A stretch of 64,000 nt of DNA from a virus. A program made the translations under genes and the position numbers. Positions within the stretch are counted from its first letter, which is position 1; every line of letters begins with the position of its first letter. The notes beneath the pieces are model-generated. The model was not told the DNA's origin. It did not search any database and saw only the letters and a program-made list of their open reading frames with translations. The stretch covers positions 1 through 64,000 of the IMG/VR virus record IMGVR_UViG_3300021962_000030; one strand, 5' to 3'. Below are positions 1 through 5,528 of this stretch, piece after piece.

Positions 1-29
1 CAGCTGCTCTACCACTGAGCTACAAGGGC
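1..29 (-). tRNA. tRNA, 5' half only (cut by window edge)
   Basis: The minus strand reads an acceptor 5' arm GCCCTTG, T8-A9, a D-stem GCTC/GAGC and the first bases of the anticodon stem before the window ends. The anticodon lies outside, so the isotype cannot be named. Confidence 0.8.
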
Positions 30-84
30 GAATGAGTCGGATATGATGATCCCGACTCTTATGGAAGAACCGAAGTCCATCCAA

Positions 85-157
85 CTGGGGTGGCAGGGAT
101 CGAACCTGCGACCTAGATGTTAACAGCATCCCGCTACTACCGCTGAGCTACACCCCA
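85..157 (-). tRNA. tRNA-Asn (GTT)
   Basis: Acceptor TGGGGTG pairs with CACCCCA. The anticodon loop is CTGTTAA (anticodon GTT) on a five-pair stem, and the T-loop is TTCGATC. The discriminator is G, as expected for Asn. No 3' CCA is encoded. Confidence 0.93.
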
Positions 158-164
158 TTAATTT

Positions 165-236
165 AACGTGGATTGGGAATCGAACCCAAACTCCATGTGT
201 GTTGTCCACCCGTCCTGACCACTAGACTACCCACGT
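165..236 (-). tRNA. tRNA-like gene, isotype undetermined
   Basis: Acceptor ACGTGGG/TCCACGT, D-arm and T-arm (TTGGG/CCCAA) are sound. The best anticodon stem (GTG/CAC) gives the loop GACAACA, which lacks the universal U33 and suits no class I isotype. It may be degenerate or unusual. The neighbours on both sides are ordinary. Confidence 0.65.
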
Positions 237-300
237 ATGATGGGTTAAGTGTGATATGCCTCATAAGGACATAACAGGGACTTAACCTCTGTCACTTTAT

Positions 301-329
301 ATAGTAACAAACTTTTGATGGGTTGTCAA
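301..329 (-). promoter_or_regulatory. Sigma-70-type promoter for the distal tRNA block
   Basis: On the minus strand a TTGACA box (324-329) is followed after 17 bp by TACTAT (301-306). It sits just after the HNH gene stop and reads into the tRNA genes below position 236. Confidence 0.6.
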
Positions 330-357
330 CCCCCCATGTTCCAGTTTCCAAACTGTC

Positions 358-828
358 CTATCCCATCACATATTCTATCCATTCAGTTACACCACTTTTC
401 TGAACGTCCAGGTAGACCCTATTAAAAGGTGCTACAGGTTCTTTCTTCAAAGTCATGTTAGTTTCTGACAGAAGTTTGTTTCCCTTTTTCAAGTTACATT
501 TAGTGCAACAGGCAACTAGGTTTTCCCATGTTTCCCGTCCACCTTTTGAACGTGGAATCACATGATCCAGTGTCAGATCCTTATCAGATCCACAATACTG
601 GCACTCATGATCATCTCTCTTGTATATTAGAGCTCTTGTTGGATAAGATCCCCTACCCATATGAAAGGGAATATGTACATAATTGACCAAACGTATTACT
701 CGCTTGGTGATAAGCCTTGCCTTCTCTTTAAAGAGAAGAACTATAGCTCTCTTCCAATTAGTGAATTGCAATGGTTCATATGAACTGTTCAGAACCAATA
801 CTGTTGAATACGGTTCTACTAATTCCAT
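358..828 (-). CDS. HNH endonuclease (McrA-like)
   Basis: This 156-residue protein carries the HNH zinc-finger nuclease core: a CxxC pair (CQYC, about residue 76), the LDHVIPRSKGG segment with the catalytic His, then N (WENL) and a second CxxC (CTKC). An N-terminal domain beginning VLNSSYEPL is typical of phage and cyanobacterial HNH proteins of this type. It sits inside the tRNA array, between tRNA-Arg(ACG) upstream and a promoter for further tRNAs downstream. A free-standing homing or recombination nuclease is a reasonable guess. It could instead be a host-DNA-degrading enzyme. Confidence 0.9.
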   Translation of the reverse strand: MELVEPYSTVLVLNSSYEPLQFTNWKRAIVLLFKEKARLITKRVIRLVNYVHIPFHMGRGSYPTRALIYKRDDHECQYCGSDKDLTLDHVIPRSKGGRETWENLVACCTKCNLKKGNKLLSETNMTLKKEPVAPFNRVYLDVQKSGVTEWIEYVMG

Positions 829-859
829 AGTCCTATCACACTGTAATGTTATTTAGAGG

Positions 860-932
860 CGTCCCTTGAGAGATTCGAACTCCCGACACATAGGTTCGTA
901 GCCTACTGCTCTGTCCACTGAGCTAAAAGGAC
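860..932 (-). tRNA. tRNA-Arg (ACG)
   Basis: Acceptor GTCCTTT/AAGGGAC, anticodon stem GTAGG/CCTAT with loop CTACGAA (anticodon ACG), T-loop TTCGAAT, discriminator G. Confidence 0.92.
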
Positions 933-936
933 TTGG

Positions 937-1008
937 CGAAGGGCCAGAGACTTGAACTCTGAACTTTGGTTTTGGAGACCAAGATGTTACCAATTACACC
1001 AACCCAAC
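937..1008 (-). tRNA. tRNA-Trp (CCA), weak acceptor stem
   Basis: Anticodon stem TTGGT/ACCAA with loop CTCCAAA gives anticodon CCA. The T-stem CAGAG/CTCTG is intact and the discriminator is G, as for Trp. The acceptor GTTGGGT against GCCCTTC has two T-T mismatches at pairs 2 and 3, unusual for a working tRNA. Confidence 0.8.
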
Positions 1009-1012
1009 GTGG

Positions 1013-1085
1013 TATCCGTGAGAGGACTCGAACCTCCAACAAATAGATCCTTAGTCTATTGCCTCTTCCATTGGGCTACACGGAT
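1013..1085 (-). tRNA. tRNA with anticodon AAG (Leu), class I shape
   Basis: Acceptor ATCCGTG/CACGGAT, perfect anticodon stem ATAGA/TCTAT with loop CTAAGGA (AAG, reads CUU), T-arm GGAGG/CCTCT. The variable loop has only five bases, although Leu tRNAs normally have a long variable arm. Confidence 0.75.
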
Positions 1086-1089
1086 TTGG

Positions 1090-1160
1090 TTCCAGAACTA
1101 GGACTCGAACCTAGATAAACGCCTTCAAAGGGCGGTGTCCTGCCATTAGACGATTCTGGA
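1090..1160 (-). tRNA. tRNA-Gln (TTG)
   Basis: Acceptor TCCAGAA/TTCTGGA is perfect. Anticodon loop CTTTGAA (TTG) sits on a CGCC/GGCG stem. T-arm CTAGG/CCTAG. Confidence 0.93.
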
Positions 1161-1164
1161 TTGG

Positions 1165-1239
1165 AGTTCAGGGTGGGATTCGAACCCACGGTAAAGAAGT
1201 TTTGCAGACTTCCGCATTCGACCACTCTGCCACCTGAAC
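1165..1239 (-). tRNA. tRNA-Cys (GCA)
   Basis: Acceptor GTTCAGG/CCTGAAC, anticodon stem GAAGT/ACTTC with loop CTGCAAA (GCA), T-arm GTGGG/CCCAC, discriminator U as expected for Cys. Confidence 0.93.
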
Positions 1240-1241
1240 AT

Positions 1242-1270
1242 TGAACTATCTGGACTTTCCGGATAGTTGA
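1242..1270. repeat. Inverted repeat between tRNA-Cys and tRNA-Thr
   Basis: AACTATCTGG and CCGGATAGTT form a ten-pair stem with one G-T pair and a loop of about five bases. It has no U-tract, so a processing signal is more likely than a terminator. Confidence 0.6.
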
Positions 1271-1271
1271 G

Positions 1272-1343
1272 AGCCCTTAGTGAGAATCAAACTCACGACC
1301 GCATTCTTACCAAGAATGTGTTCTATCACTGAACTATAAGGGC
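1272..1343 (-). tRNA. tRNA-Thr (GGT)
   Basis: Acceptor GCCCTTA/TAAGGGC, perfect anticodon stem CATTC/GAATG with loop TTGGTAA (GGT), T-arm GTGAG/CTCAC. The acceptor resembles that of the truncated tRNA at the window start. Confidence 0.92.
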
Positions 1344-1345
1344 GG

Positions 1346-1419
1346 GGTGTAGGACGGGACTTGAACCCGCATAAACCAGATTCACAATCTGGCGCATTGG
1401 CCAATTATGCTACCTACAC
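1346..1419 (-). tRNA. tRNA-His (GTG)
   Basis: Acceptor GTGTAGG/CCTACAC, anticodon stem CCAGA/TCTGG with loop TTGTGAA (GTG), discriminator C as in tRNA-His. Confidence 0.93.
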
Positions 1420-1420
1420 A

Positions 1421-1494
1421 TGGCAGTAGATGGATTTGAACCACCGACCATAGGAATATGAGACCCGTGCTCTACCAAACTGAGCTATACTGCC
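1421..1494 (-). tRNA. tRNA-Met or tRNA-Ile2 (CAT)
   Basis: Acceptor GGCAGTA/TACTGCC is perfect with discriminator A. The anticodon loop CTCATAT gives CAT, but its stem (CGGGT/TCCTA) has two mismatches. A G1-C72 pair argues against an initiator tRNA. Elongator Met and lysidine-type Ile cannot be told apart here. Confidence 0.8.
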
Positions 1495-1496
1495 AA

Positions 1497-1587
1497 CGGA
1501 AGTGGTTGGATTCGAACCAACGGTGCCTATTACTAGACACGGAATCTTAGCAGGATTCTGCGATAAGCCTGACTCTGCCACACTTCC
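1497..1587 (-). tRNA. tRNA-Ser (GCT)
   Basis: A class II tRNA with a long variable arm. Acceptor GGAAGTG/CACTTCC, anticodon stem GAATC/GATTC with loop CTGCTAA (GCT), T-arm GTTGG/CCAAC, discriminator G. Confidence 0.93.
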
Positions 1588-1591
1588 TCAA

Positions 1592-1641
1592 TGTTGCCTT
1601 GAATTATCCTAAAGTTGTTTTGGGTTGCTTCAAGGCAACAA
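1592..1641. repeat. Long inverted repeat between tRNA-Ser and tRNA-Ile
   Basis: TGTTGCCTTGAA (from 1593) and TTCAAGGCAACA (to 1640) form a perfect 12-pair stem. An inner stem CCTAAA/TTTGGG (one G-T pair) can extend it. There is no U-tract. It may mark an RNA processing site or a deleted tRNA. Confidence 0.65.
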
Positions 1642-1713
1642 TGGAACCGACAAGATTTGAACTTGTGACCGCTCGGTTATCAGCCGAGTGCTCTACCGCT
1701 GAGCTACGGTTCC
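1642..1713 (-). tRNA. tRNA-Ile (GAT)
   Basis: Acceptor GGAACCG/CGGTTCC, anticodon stem CTCGG/CCGAG with loop CTGATAA (GAT), T-arm ACAAG/CTTGT, discriminator A. Confidence 0.94.
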
Positions 1714-1716
1714 AAG

Positions 1717-1790
1717 AGGGAACAGTCGGACTTGAACCGACAACACCATGATCTTCAGTCATGTGCTCTACCAATTGGAGCTATGTTCCC
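1717..1790 (-). tRNA. tRNA-Phe (GAA)
   Basis: Acceptor GGGAACA/TGTTCCC, anticodon stem CATGA/TCATG with loop CTGAAGA (GAA), T-arm GTCGG/CCGAC. Confidence 0.93.
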
Positions 1791-1792
1791 AA

Positions 1793-1864
1793 TAGTCCTA
1801 ACGGGATTCGAACCCGTGTTCTCACCTTGAAAGGGTGATGACCTAACCGCTAGTCGATAGGACC
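1793..1864 (-). tRNA. tRNA-Glu (TTC)
   Basis: Acceptor GGTCCTA/TAGGACT, anticodon stem TCACC/GGTGA with loop CTTTCAA (TTC), T-arm ACGGG/CCCGT. Confidence 0.93.
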
Positions 1865-1867
1865 AGG

Positions 1868-1939
1868 CGACCCATAGGGGATTCGAACCCCTGATACCTC
1901 TTAGACAGAGAGGCGTGATCACCACTTCACTAATGGGCC
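1868..1939 (-). tRNA. tRNA-Asp (GTC)
   Basis: Acceptor GGCCCAT/ATGGGTC, anticodon stem CCTCT/AGAGG with loop CTGTCTA (GTC), T-arm AGGGG/CCCCT, discriminator G. Confidence 0.93.
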
Positions 1940-1942
1940 TGG

Positions 1943-2014
1943 AGCGGACTACGGGATTTGAACCCGTGACATCAACCTTGGCAAGGTTGCGTTCTACCAC
2001 TGAACTAAATCCGC
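1943..2014 (-). tRNA. tRNA-Gly (GCC)
   Basis: Acceptor GCGGATT/AGTCCGC, anticodon stem CAACC/GGTTG with loop TTGCCAA (GCC), T-arm ACGGG/CCCGT, discriminator U. Confidence 0.94.
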
Positions 2015-2018
2015 AAGG

Positions 2019-2109
2019 TGGGAGAGGAGGGAATTGAACCCCCGATGGTTCCGATGTAACGGTTTTACAGACCGCAGCCACACATATTGCCAACAGTAGC
2101 CACTCTCCC
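2019..2109 (-). tRNA. tRNA-Tyr (GTA), long D-loop
   Basis: A class II tRNA with acceptor GGGAGAG/CTCTCCC and anticodon stem GCGGT/ACCGT with loop CTGTAAA (GTA). The D-loop is about 16 bases, longer than usual, but the rest is regular. Confidence 0.88.
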
Positions 2110-2147
2110 GAACAGTTTATGTTTAACGACCGAACTGCGGCGGTGCA

Positions 2148-2222
2148 GGGGGCATCTGGGATTCGAACCCAGGACTAACCGATTAAGAGTCGGATACTCT
2201 GACCTGACTGAGTTAATGCCCC
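2148..2222 (-). tRNA. tRNA-Lys (CTT)
   Basis: Acceptor GGGGCAT/ATGCCCC, anticodon stem CCGA/TCGG with loop CTCTTAA (CTT), T-arm CTGGG/CCCAG. A second Lys tRNA (TTT) lies directly upstream. Confidence 0.92.
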
Positions 2223-2225
2223 TTA

Positions 2226-2298
2226 TGGGTCTGGTGGGACTCGAACCCACGATCCACCGGTTAAAAGCCGGGTGCGCTCGCCGCTTAGCTACAGACCC
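2226..2298 (-). tRNA. tRNA-Lys (TTT)
   Basis: Acceptor GGGTCTG/CAGACCC, anticodon stem CCGG/CCGG with loop CTTTTAA (TTT), T-arm GTGGG/CCCAC, discriminator A. Confidence 0.93.
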
Positions 2299-2346
2299 AA
2301 TAAAGGTTTAAATTTTCAAGGTTCAATCAAAAACTATCACAGGCAA

Positions 2347-2388
2347 CAAAAAAGGGGAGGAAACCTTAGTTTCTCTCCCCTGTTCTTG
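2347..2388 (-). terminator. Rho-independent terminator inside the tRNA region
   Basis: On the minus strand AGGGGAGAGAAAC and GTTTCCTCCCCT pair with a one-base bulge and are followed by six T. It ends transcripts coming from the right, including the small ORF at 2406-2513. Confidence 0.8.
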
Positions 2389-2405
2389 CTTTTATGGATT
2401 ACATG

Positions 2406-2513
2406 TTACATGTGTTTATCCATACCCGCAAACAGGGGAGCTCCCTCAATATGCTGCCAGGTGCGGCCGCAATCGAGATTGCTAAACTTAATTGTGAGCA
2501 TTGGATAAGACAT
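2406..2513 (-). CDS. Possible 35-residue late protein
   Basis: A short frame starting MSYPMLTIKF and ending GMDKHM fills the only tRNA-free gap of the array. I recognise no family. It has a consensus late promoter (TATAAATA, 2534-2541) 20 bp before its ATG and a strong terminator just after its stop, an arrangement expected of a real single-gene unit. I saw no clear Shine-Dalgarno sequence. It contains two cysteines/aromatics of note (C15, W19) and no membrane segment. Length alone makes this uncertain. Confidence 0.45.
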   Translation of the reverse strand: MSYPMLTIKFSNLDCGRTWQHIEGAPLFAGMDKHM

Positions 2514-2533
2514 TGTTTTCGACCTAAGTGTTT

Positions 2534-2541
2534 TATTTATA
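2534..2541 (-). promoter_or_regulatory. T4-type late promoter TATAAATA
   Basis: An exact TATAAATA on the minus strand, 20 bp upstream of the small frame at 2406-2513. The stretch 2299-2598 otherwise holds only that frame and the terminator. Confidence 0.55.
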
Positions 2542-2598
2542 GGGTTTTAATTTTTGCGTTACAAAAATTAACAGGAGCAATCAATCAAGATTGCTAAG

Positions 2599-2672
2599 CA
2601 CCCCAGGTAGGATTCGAACCTACGACTCACGCTTTAGAAGAGCGTTACTCTATTCCACTGAGTTACTGAGGC
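2599..2672 (-). tRNA. tRNA-Arg (TCT)
   Basis: Acceptor GCCTCAG/CTGGGGT (with G-T pairs), anticodon stem ACGCT/AGCGT with loop CTTCTAA (TCT), T-arm GTAGG/CCTAC, discriminator G. Confidence 0.92.
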
Positions 2673-2682
2673 ATATATGTTT

Positions 2683-2734
2683 TGGGAATTGACCAACCGA
2701 TTTAAGTCTTACGACGTGTGGTGGTCAGTTCCCT
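2683..2734. repeat. Imperfect long hairpin between promoter and tRNA-Arg(TCT)
   Basis: GGGAATTGACCAACC at 2683 and GGTGGTCAGTTCCC ending 2734 are imperfect inverted repeats around a loop of about 20 bases. They lie in the leader of the tRNA-Arg transcript and could guide 5' processing. Confidence 0.5.
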
Positions 2735-2743
2735 CACTCTTTA

Positions 2744-2772
2744 ATAATACACGGTTTTGGGGATCCGGTCAA
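2744..2772 (-). promoter_or_regulatory. Sigma-70-type promoter before tRNA-Arg(TCT)
   Basis: Minus strand TTGACC (2767-2772), 17 bp, TATTAT (2744-2749). It overlaps the end of the peptide deformylase gene region and reads into the tRNA array. Confidence 0.65.
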
Positions 2773-2774
2773 CC

Positions 2775-3242
2775 CTAGTGGACAGTTTCTGAAGTGTCAC
2801 CCAGGTGGTCAACGAACAGAATTCCGTTCAAATGATCAACCTCGTGCTGAATGATCCTTGCCGTAAGATCATTATACACCTCAAAGCAGGGTTTGCCTTT
2901 CATGTTACGATATTTTACATGAACTTGATTTGATCTTAACACGGCACCGAATGTATTGGGACAACTCAAACATCCCTCCTCCATCAATTGAGTATCTTCA
3001 CTCAACTTAGTGATTTCCGGATTAATCATCACAATCTCAGTATCGCGATGTTTTACTACAATAATTCTCTTGGAAATTCCCACCTGTGGGGCAGCAATTC
3101 CAATTCCTTGATATTTATTCATGACTTCAATCATCTTGAAGCACAAAACTCTAGTGACATCATCAATCTTAGCCACTCTGGGAGCGACTCTTCTCAAGAC
3201 CTTCGATCCTACTGTTTGAAGTTCCATGACCCTATCGACCAA
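2775..3242 (-). CDS. def: Peptide deformylase
   Basis: This enzyme removes the formyl group from the N-terminal methionine of new proteins. All three family motifs are present: GIGIAAPQVG (motif 1, about residue 47), EGCLSCP (motif 2, with the metal-binding Cys) and QHEVDHLNG (motif 3, HExxH with two metal-binding His and the catalytic Glu). At 155 residues it is shorter than bacterial enzymes and lacks their C-terminal extension, as in cyanophage forms. It is the last gene of a small operon with 3254-3769. MELQTVG, five codons in, is an alternative start. Confidence 0.96.
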   Translation of the reverse strand: MVDRVMELQTVGSKVLRRVAPRVAKIDDVTRVLCFKMIEVMNKYQGIGIAAPQVGISKRIIVVKHRDTEIVMINPEITKLSEDTQLMEEGCLSCPNTFGAVLRSNQVHVKYRNMKGKPCFEVYNDLTARIIQHEVDHLNGILFVDHLGDTSETVH

Positions 3243-3253
3243 TTTTTCCTATT

Positions 3254-3769
3254 CTACTTATCGTCTGAGGATTGTCTGCTTTTTTGTAATATTTCTTTTT
3301 GTATTGGGGTGCCAACACTTTCGATCATATTCTCATTACTGAATGCCCACTTTCTGAGGTTAGGATCTAAAATTTCCTTCTTTTCTTCAACATACCAAGG
3401 AGCACGTATTCCAATTGCATCTCCAAGTTGATATGCCTTTGGTGCAAATTGGTCTGGTGCTTGGGGGCCCATCTCAAGACTTCTTCTATACTCATTTAAA
3501 GCATAAGTTACATCAGACTTAACTCTATAATCTAATAATTCTTTATCTTCAATAAATCTTCGATTTAAATTCTCTTTAACTTCAGTAAATACGGGATCCT
3601 CGTCAGGCAATTCTAAATTAATCAATCGTCTAATCTCATCATAAATTTGATAAATTAACTTATCTTCAATTACAATATTCTGCTTGGCAAGGCTAAAAAG
3701 AATCCACCCAATCAGAGATCCAATGATCATGGCAGGAATAGTCCTACGTCCAAATAAGTTAATTCTCAT
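3254..3769 (-). CDS. Membrane-anchored protein of unknown function (motif family member 1)
   Basis: 171 residues with an N-terminal membrane segment (about residues 11-29, TIPAMIIGSLIGWILF) and a hydrophilic remainder. Around residues 80-97 it carries LLDYRVKSDVTYALNEYRRS, closely matched in the next upstream protein (FLDYRISSDVDQAISEYEVS) and partly in the one beyond. It overlaps the upstream gene by four bases (ATGA), so the pair is translationally coupled. I know no function. Membrane tethering on the cytoplasmic side is inference. Confidence 0.75.
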   Translation of the reverse strand: MRINLFGRRTIPAMIIGSLIGWILFSLAKQNIVIEDKLIYQIYDEIRRLINLELPDEDPVFTEVKENLNRRFIEDKELLDYRVKSDVTYALNEYRRSLEMGPQAPDQFAPKAYQLGDAIGIRAPWYVEEKKEILDPNLRKWAFSNENMIESVGTPIQKEILQKSRQSSDDK

Positions 3770-4164
3770 TTTACTTTAAATTTGTCAAGTTCGGGAGGAT
3801 CGCCAAGATATACTCTATTTTTTAACAAAAAATATGATACTTCATACTCAGAGATTGCTTGATCAACATCAGATGAGATCCGATAATCTAAAAATTCCTG
3901 ATGCTTGATTATATAGTCGTTTAAAACTTCAATTCCATATTGCCTTTGTATTCGATCTATAATGATCACCAAATCCCTTTTATTTACCCAAGGGAGTAAT
4001 GTAATTATGTCAATTAGTCCCTCAAATATAACTCCAAACTTAACATAATGAAATATATCTCTTGGTTGCTCTCCTCTCTCAATATGCAAGATATTGTGCT
4101 CAGGATTCTTTTTTCTTTTTACGATCTTCTCTAAGAGATCTTTCATATTCCTCCAGGGCAGCAT
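3766..4164 (-). CDS. Unknown protein (motif family member 2)
   Basis: 132 residues, basic N-terminus, no signal peptide. It shares the [LF]LDYR[VI]xSDVxxA[LI]xEY motif with its downstream neighbour. The first ATG has AAGGA eight bases upstream and overlaps the previous gene by 65 bases. A second ATG six codons in (MKDLLEK) has GGAGG very close by, so the start is open. No family is recognised. Confidence 0.72.
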   Translation of the reverse strand: MLPWRNMKDLLEKIVKRKKNPEHNILHIERGEQPRDIFHYVKFGVIFEGLIDIITLLPWVNKRDLVIIIDRIQRQYGIEVLNDYIIKHQEFLDYRISSDVDQAISEYEVSYFLLKNRVYLGDPPELDKFKVK

Positions 4165-4462
4165 CTACCAGATCCTTTGGATCCCGTTCTTTCACATCCG
4201 TATCCGATAATTCTATGTTTATTTTTGGGACTACCTCACTAGTTTCATAATCATATTGAACTTCCAATCCCAAAGGAACTTTATCATGATTTATAGCAAA
4301 AGTATCAATATTCTCCAATCCAACAGAAAATTGACCAAGTTCAACTTCTGGATTAATTAGTTCCGTCTCTATAGAAATATCTGCACTCGTTGCTGCCGTT
4401 CTTTTTATTGGTTCAAAAAAATTATCATATGGAGTTTCTTTTTGTTTAGACTTCTTATCCAT
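4100..4462 (-). CDS. Unknown protein (motif family member 3)
   Basis: 120 residues, acidic in the middle with a lysine-rich tail (REDRKKKKES). Near its end it carries DLVDAALEEYERSLRED, the short form of the motif seen in the two following genes. A late promoter (4515-4522) precedes it and it starts the three-gene run ending with peptide deformylase. The late promoter suggests expression with virion genes. The function is unknown. Confidence 0.75.
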   Translation of the reverse strand: MDKKSKQKETPYDNFFEPIKRTAATSADISIETELINPEVELGQFSVGLENIDTFAINHDKVPLGLEVQYDYETSEVVPKINIELSDTDVKERDPKDLVDAALEEYERSLREDRKKKKES

Positions 4463-4486
4463 CAGTATAAGTTTTTATTCCTACTA

Positions 4487-4512
4487 AAAAGGTGGGAGTT
4501 TCCCCCCACCTC
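4487..4512 (-). terminator. Terminator overlapping a late transcription start
   Basis: Minus strand AGGTGGG/CCCACCT stem followed by five T, after the lysozyme-like gene. The TATAAATA box at 4515-4522 would start transcripts within the hairpin's 5' arm. Confidence 0.75.
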
Positions 4513-4514
4513 GG

Positions 4515-4522
4515 TATTTATA
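4515..4522 (-). promoter_or_regulatory. T4-type late promoter TATAAATA
   Basis: An exact TATAAATA on the minus strand, 53 bp before the ATG of the gene at 4100-4462 and abutting the terminator hairpin. Confidence 0.7.
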
Positions 4523-4531
4523 ATATTTCAA

Positions 4532-5374
4532 CTACCATTTTTTCATTAATGGATTTGGTGTTTTTGGTTTAATAGTATTCACCACTTTAGGAACCTCACT
4601 TACATCAACTGAATCTCCATTTTCATTAACCACTTCAGTTGCGGTATAAAGACGATTCAAATAACCATTTGAATAATGAGTGCGAGCACCGTGGATTCCC
4701 CAACCCAACCATGTGTATGCATGTCTCATATATCCATTTACAGATTTACCACCTGCCTTCAAAGCAGGTTCAATACTTCTCCACTGTGGCTCTGTGACCA
4801 TGTAGCGAAGTTGAGTATCAATATGTGAAGGATTTCCACCATAACGACTTGCGAAATTTCCCAACCCGCGATAACGATTAGAGGAAGTCCACTGAATAAT
4901 TCCATAACCACCAGAGTGGCAGCTGCCATATGAAATTCTGGCACCACCTTCACAGATATTGGAAACAAACATGGACTCTTGCTTGATGTTGCCCATAACA
5001 GTAGCAAGGGCATGACGATCAGTGATTCCACGTTGCTGCAAGAAATCAAGAGTCTTTTGCTCATTAGCATTACAACCCTTACATGCTATTCTAGTAACAG
5101 TTTTAGGTTCTGCCAAAACTTCTTTGGCAGTCTCTAGCACACTCTTCACGCTAGTTTTTTCACCTTCGACCTTTACTGTATTTGTCTTTGCAGATCCCAT
5201 ATTACGGAGTTCTGCAATTGTTTCTGCGATTGATTGTTTTTTCTGAACCACCACCGGGGTGGAGGGTTCACCTTCTGGAGCGACTTGGGCATATGTTGTA
5301 CCCATTGTTGAAGTTGTAATCGCACCACCTAGAACGGTGGTCGCCAACAAAATGTTTGCGTATTTAAAAAGCAT
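4532..5374 (-). CDS. Exported phage lysozyme-like protein
   Basis: 280 residues. Residues 1-30 form a signal peptide or signal anchor (hydrophobic ILLATTVLGGAITTSTMG, then a TTYAQ end resembling a cleavage site). A linker follows to about residue 100. Residues 104-230 match the phage tail-lysozyme fold (NEQKTLDFLQQRGIT, ALATVMGNIKQES with candidate catalytic E133, YGIIQW). Four cysteines (C98, C101, C141, C152) could form disulfides outside the cytoplasm. The family normally occurs in tail proteins. A free-standing secreted form suggests an endolysin of the signal-arrest type or a periplasmic muramidase. It has its own terminator downstream and another terminator upstream. Confidence 0.8.
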   Translation of the reverse strand: MLFKYANILLATTVLGGAITTSTMGTTYAQVAPEGEPSTPVVVQKKQSIAETIAELRNMGSAKTNTVKVEGEKTSVKSVLETAKEVLAEPKTVTRIACKGCNANEQKTLDFLQQRGITDRHALATVMGNIKQESMFVSNICEGGARISYGSCHSGGYGIIQWTSSNRYRGLGNFASRYGGNPSHIDTQLRYMVTEPQWRSIEPALKAGGKSVNGYMRHAYTWLGWGIHGARTHYSNGYLNRLYTATEVVNENGDSVDVSEVPKVVNTIKPKTPNPLMKKW

Positions 5375-5473
5375 AGTAGTTTCCTAGAACTCGACATCCG
5401 TTTGTAAGTGCAACCCCTCATTTCAGAGGAACTATACCCACGGCACATTTTTAAAAGTAGAAAAAATGTAAAC

Positions 5474-5500
5474 AAAAAAAGGGGGAAGAGTCCTACCCCC
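5474..5500 (-). terminator. Rho-independent terminator
   Basis: Minus strand GGGGGTAGGA...TCTTCCCCC stem followed by seven T, ending the transcript of the gene at 5529-5873. Confidence 0.8.
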
Positions 5501-5528
5501 ACTAAAGCATTATGTATTACATTACTAT

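Noticed and set aside
1755-2311. Frames across the tRNA genes, one containing repeated SGSNPVV-like phrases
   Set aside because: They translate repeated T-arm sequences of consecutive tRNA genes and are not proteins.
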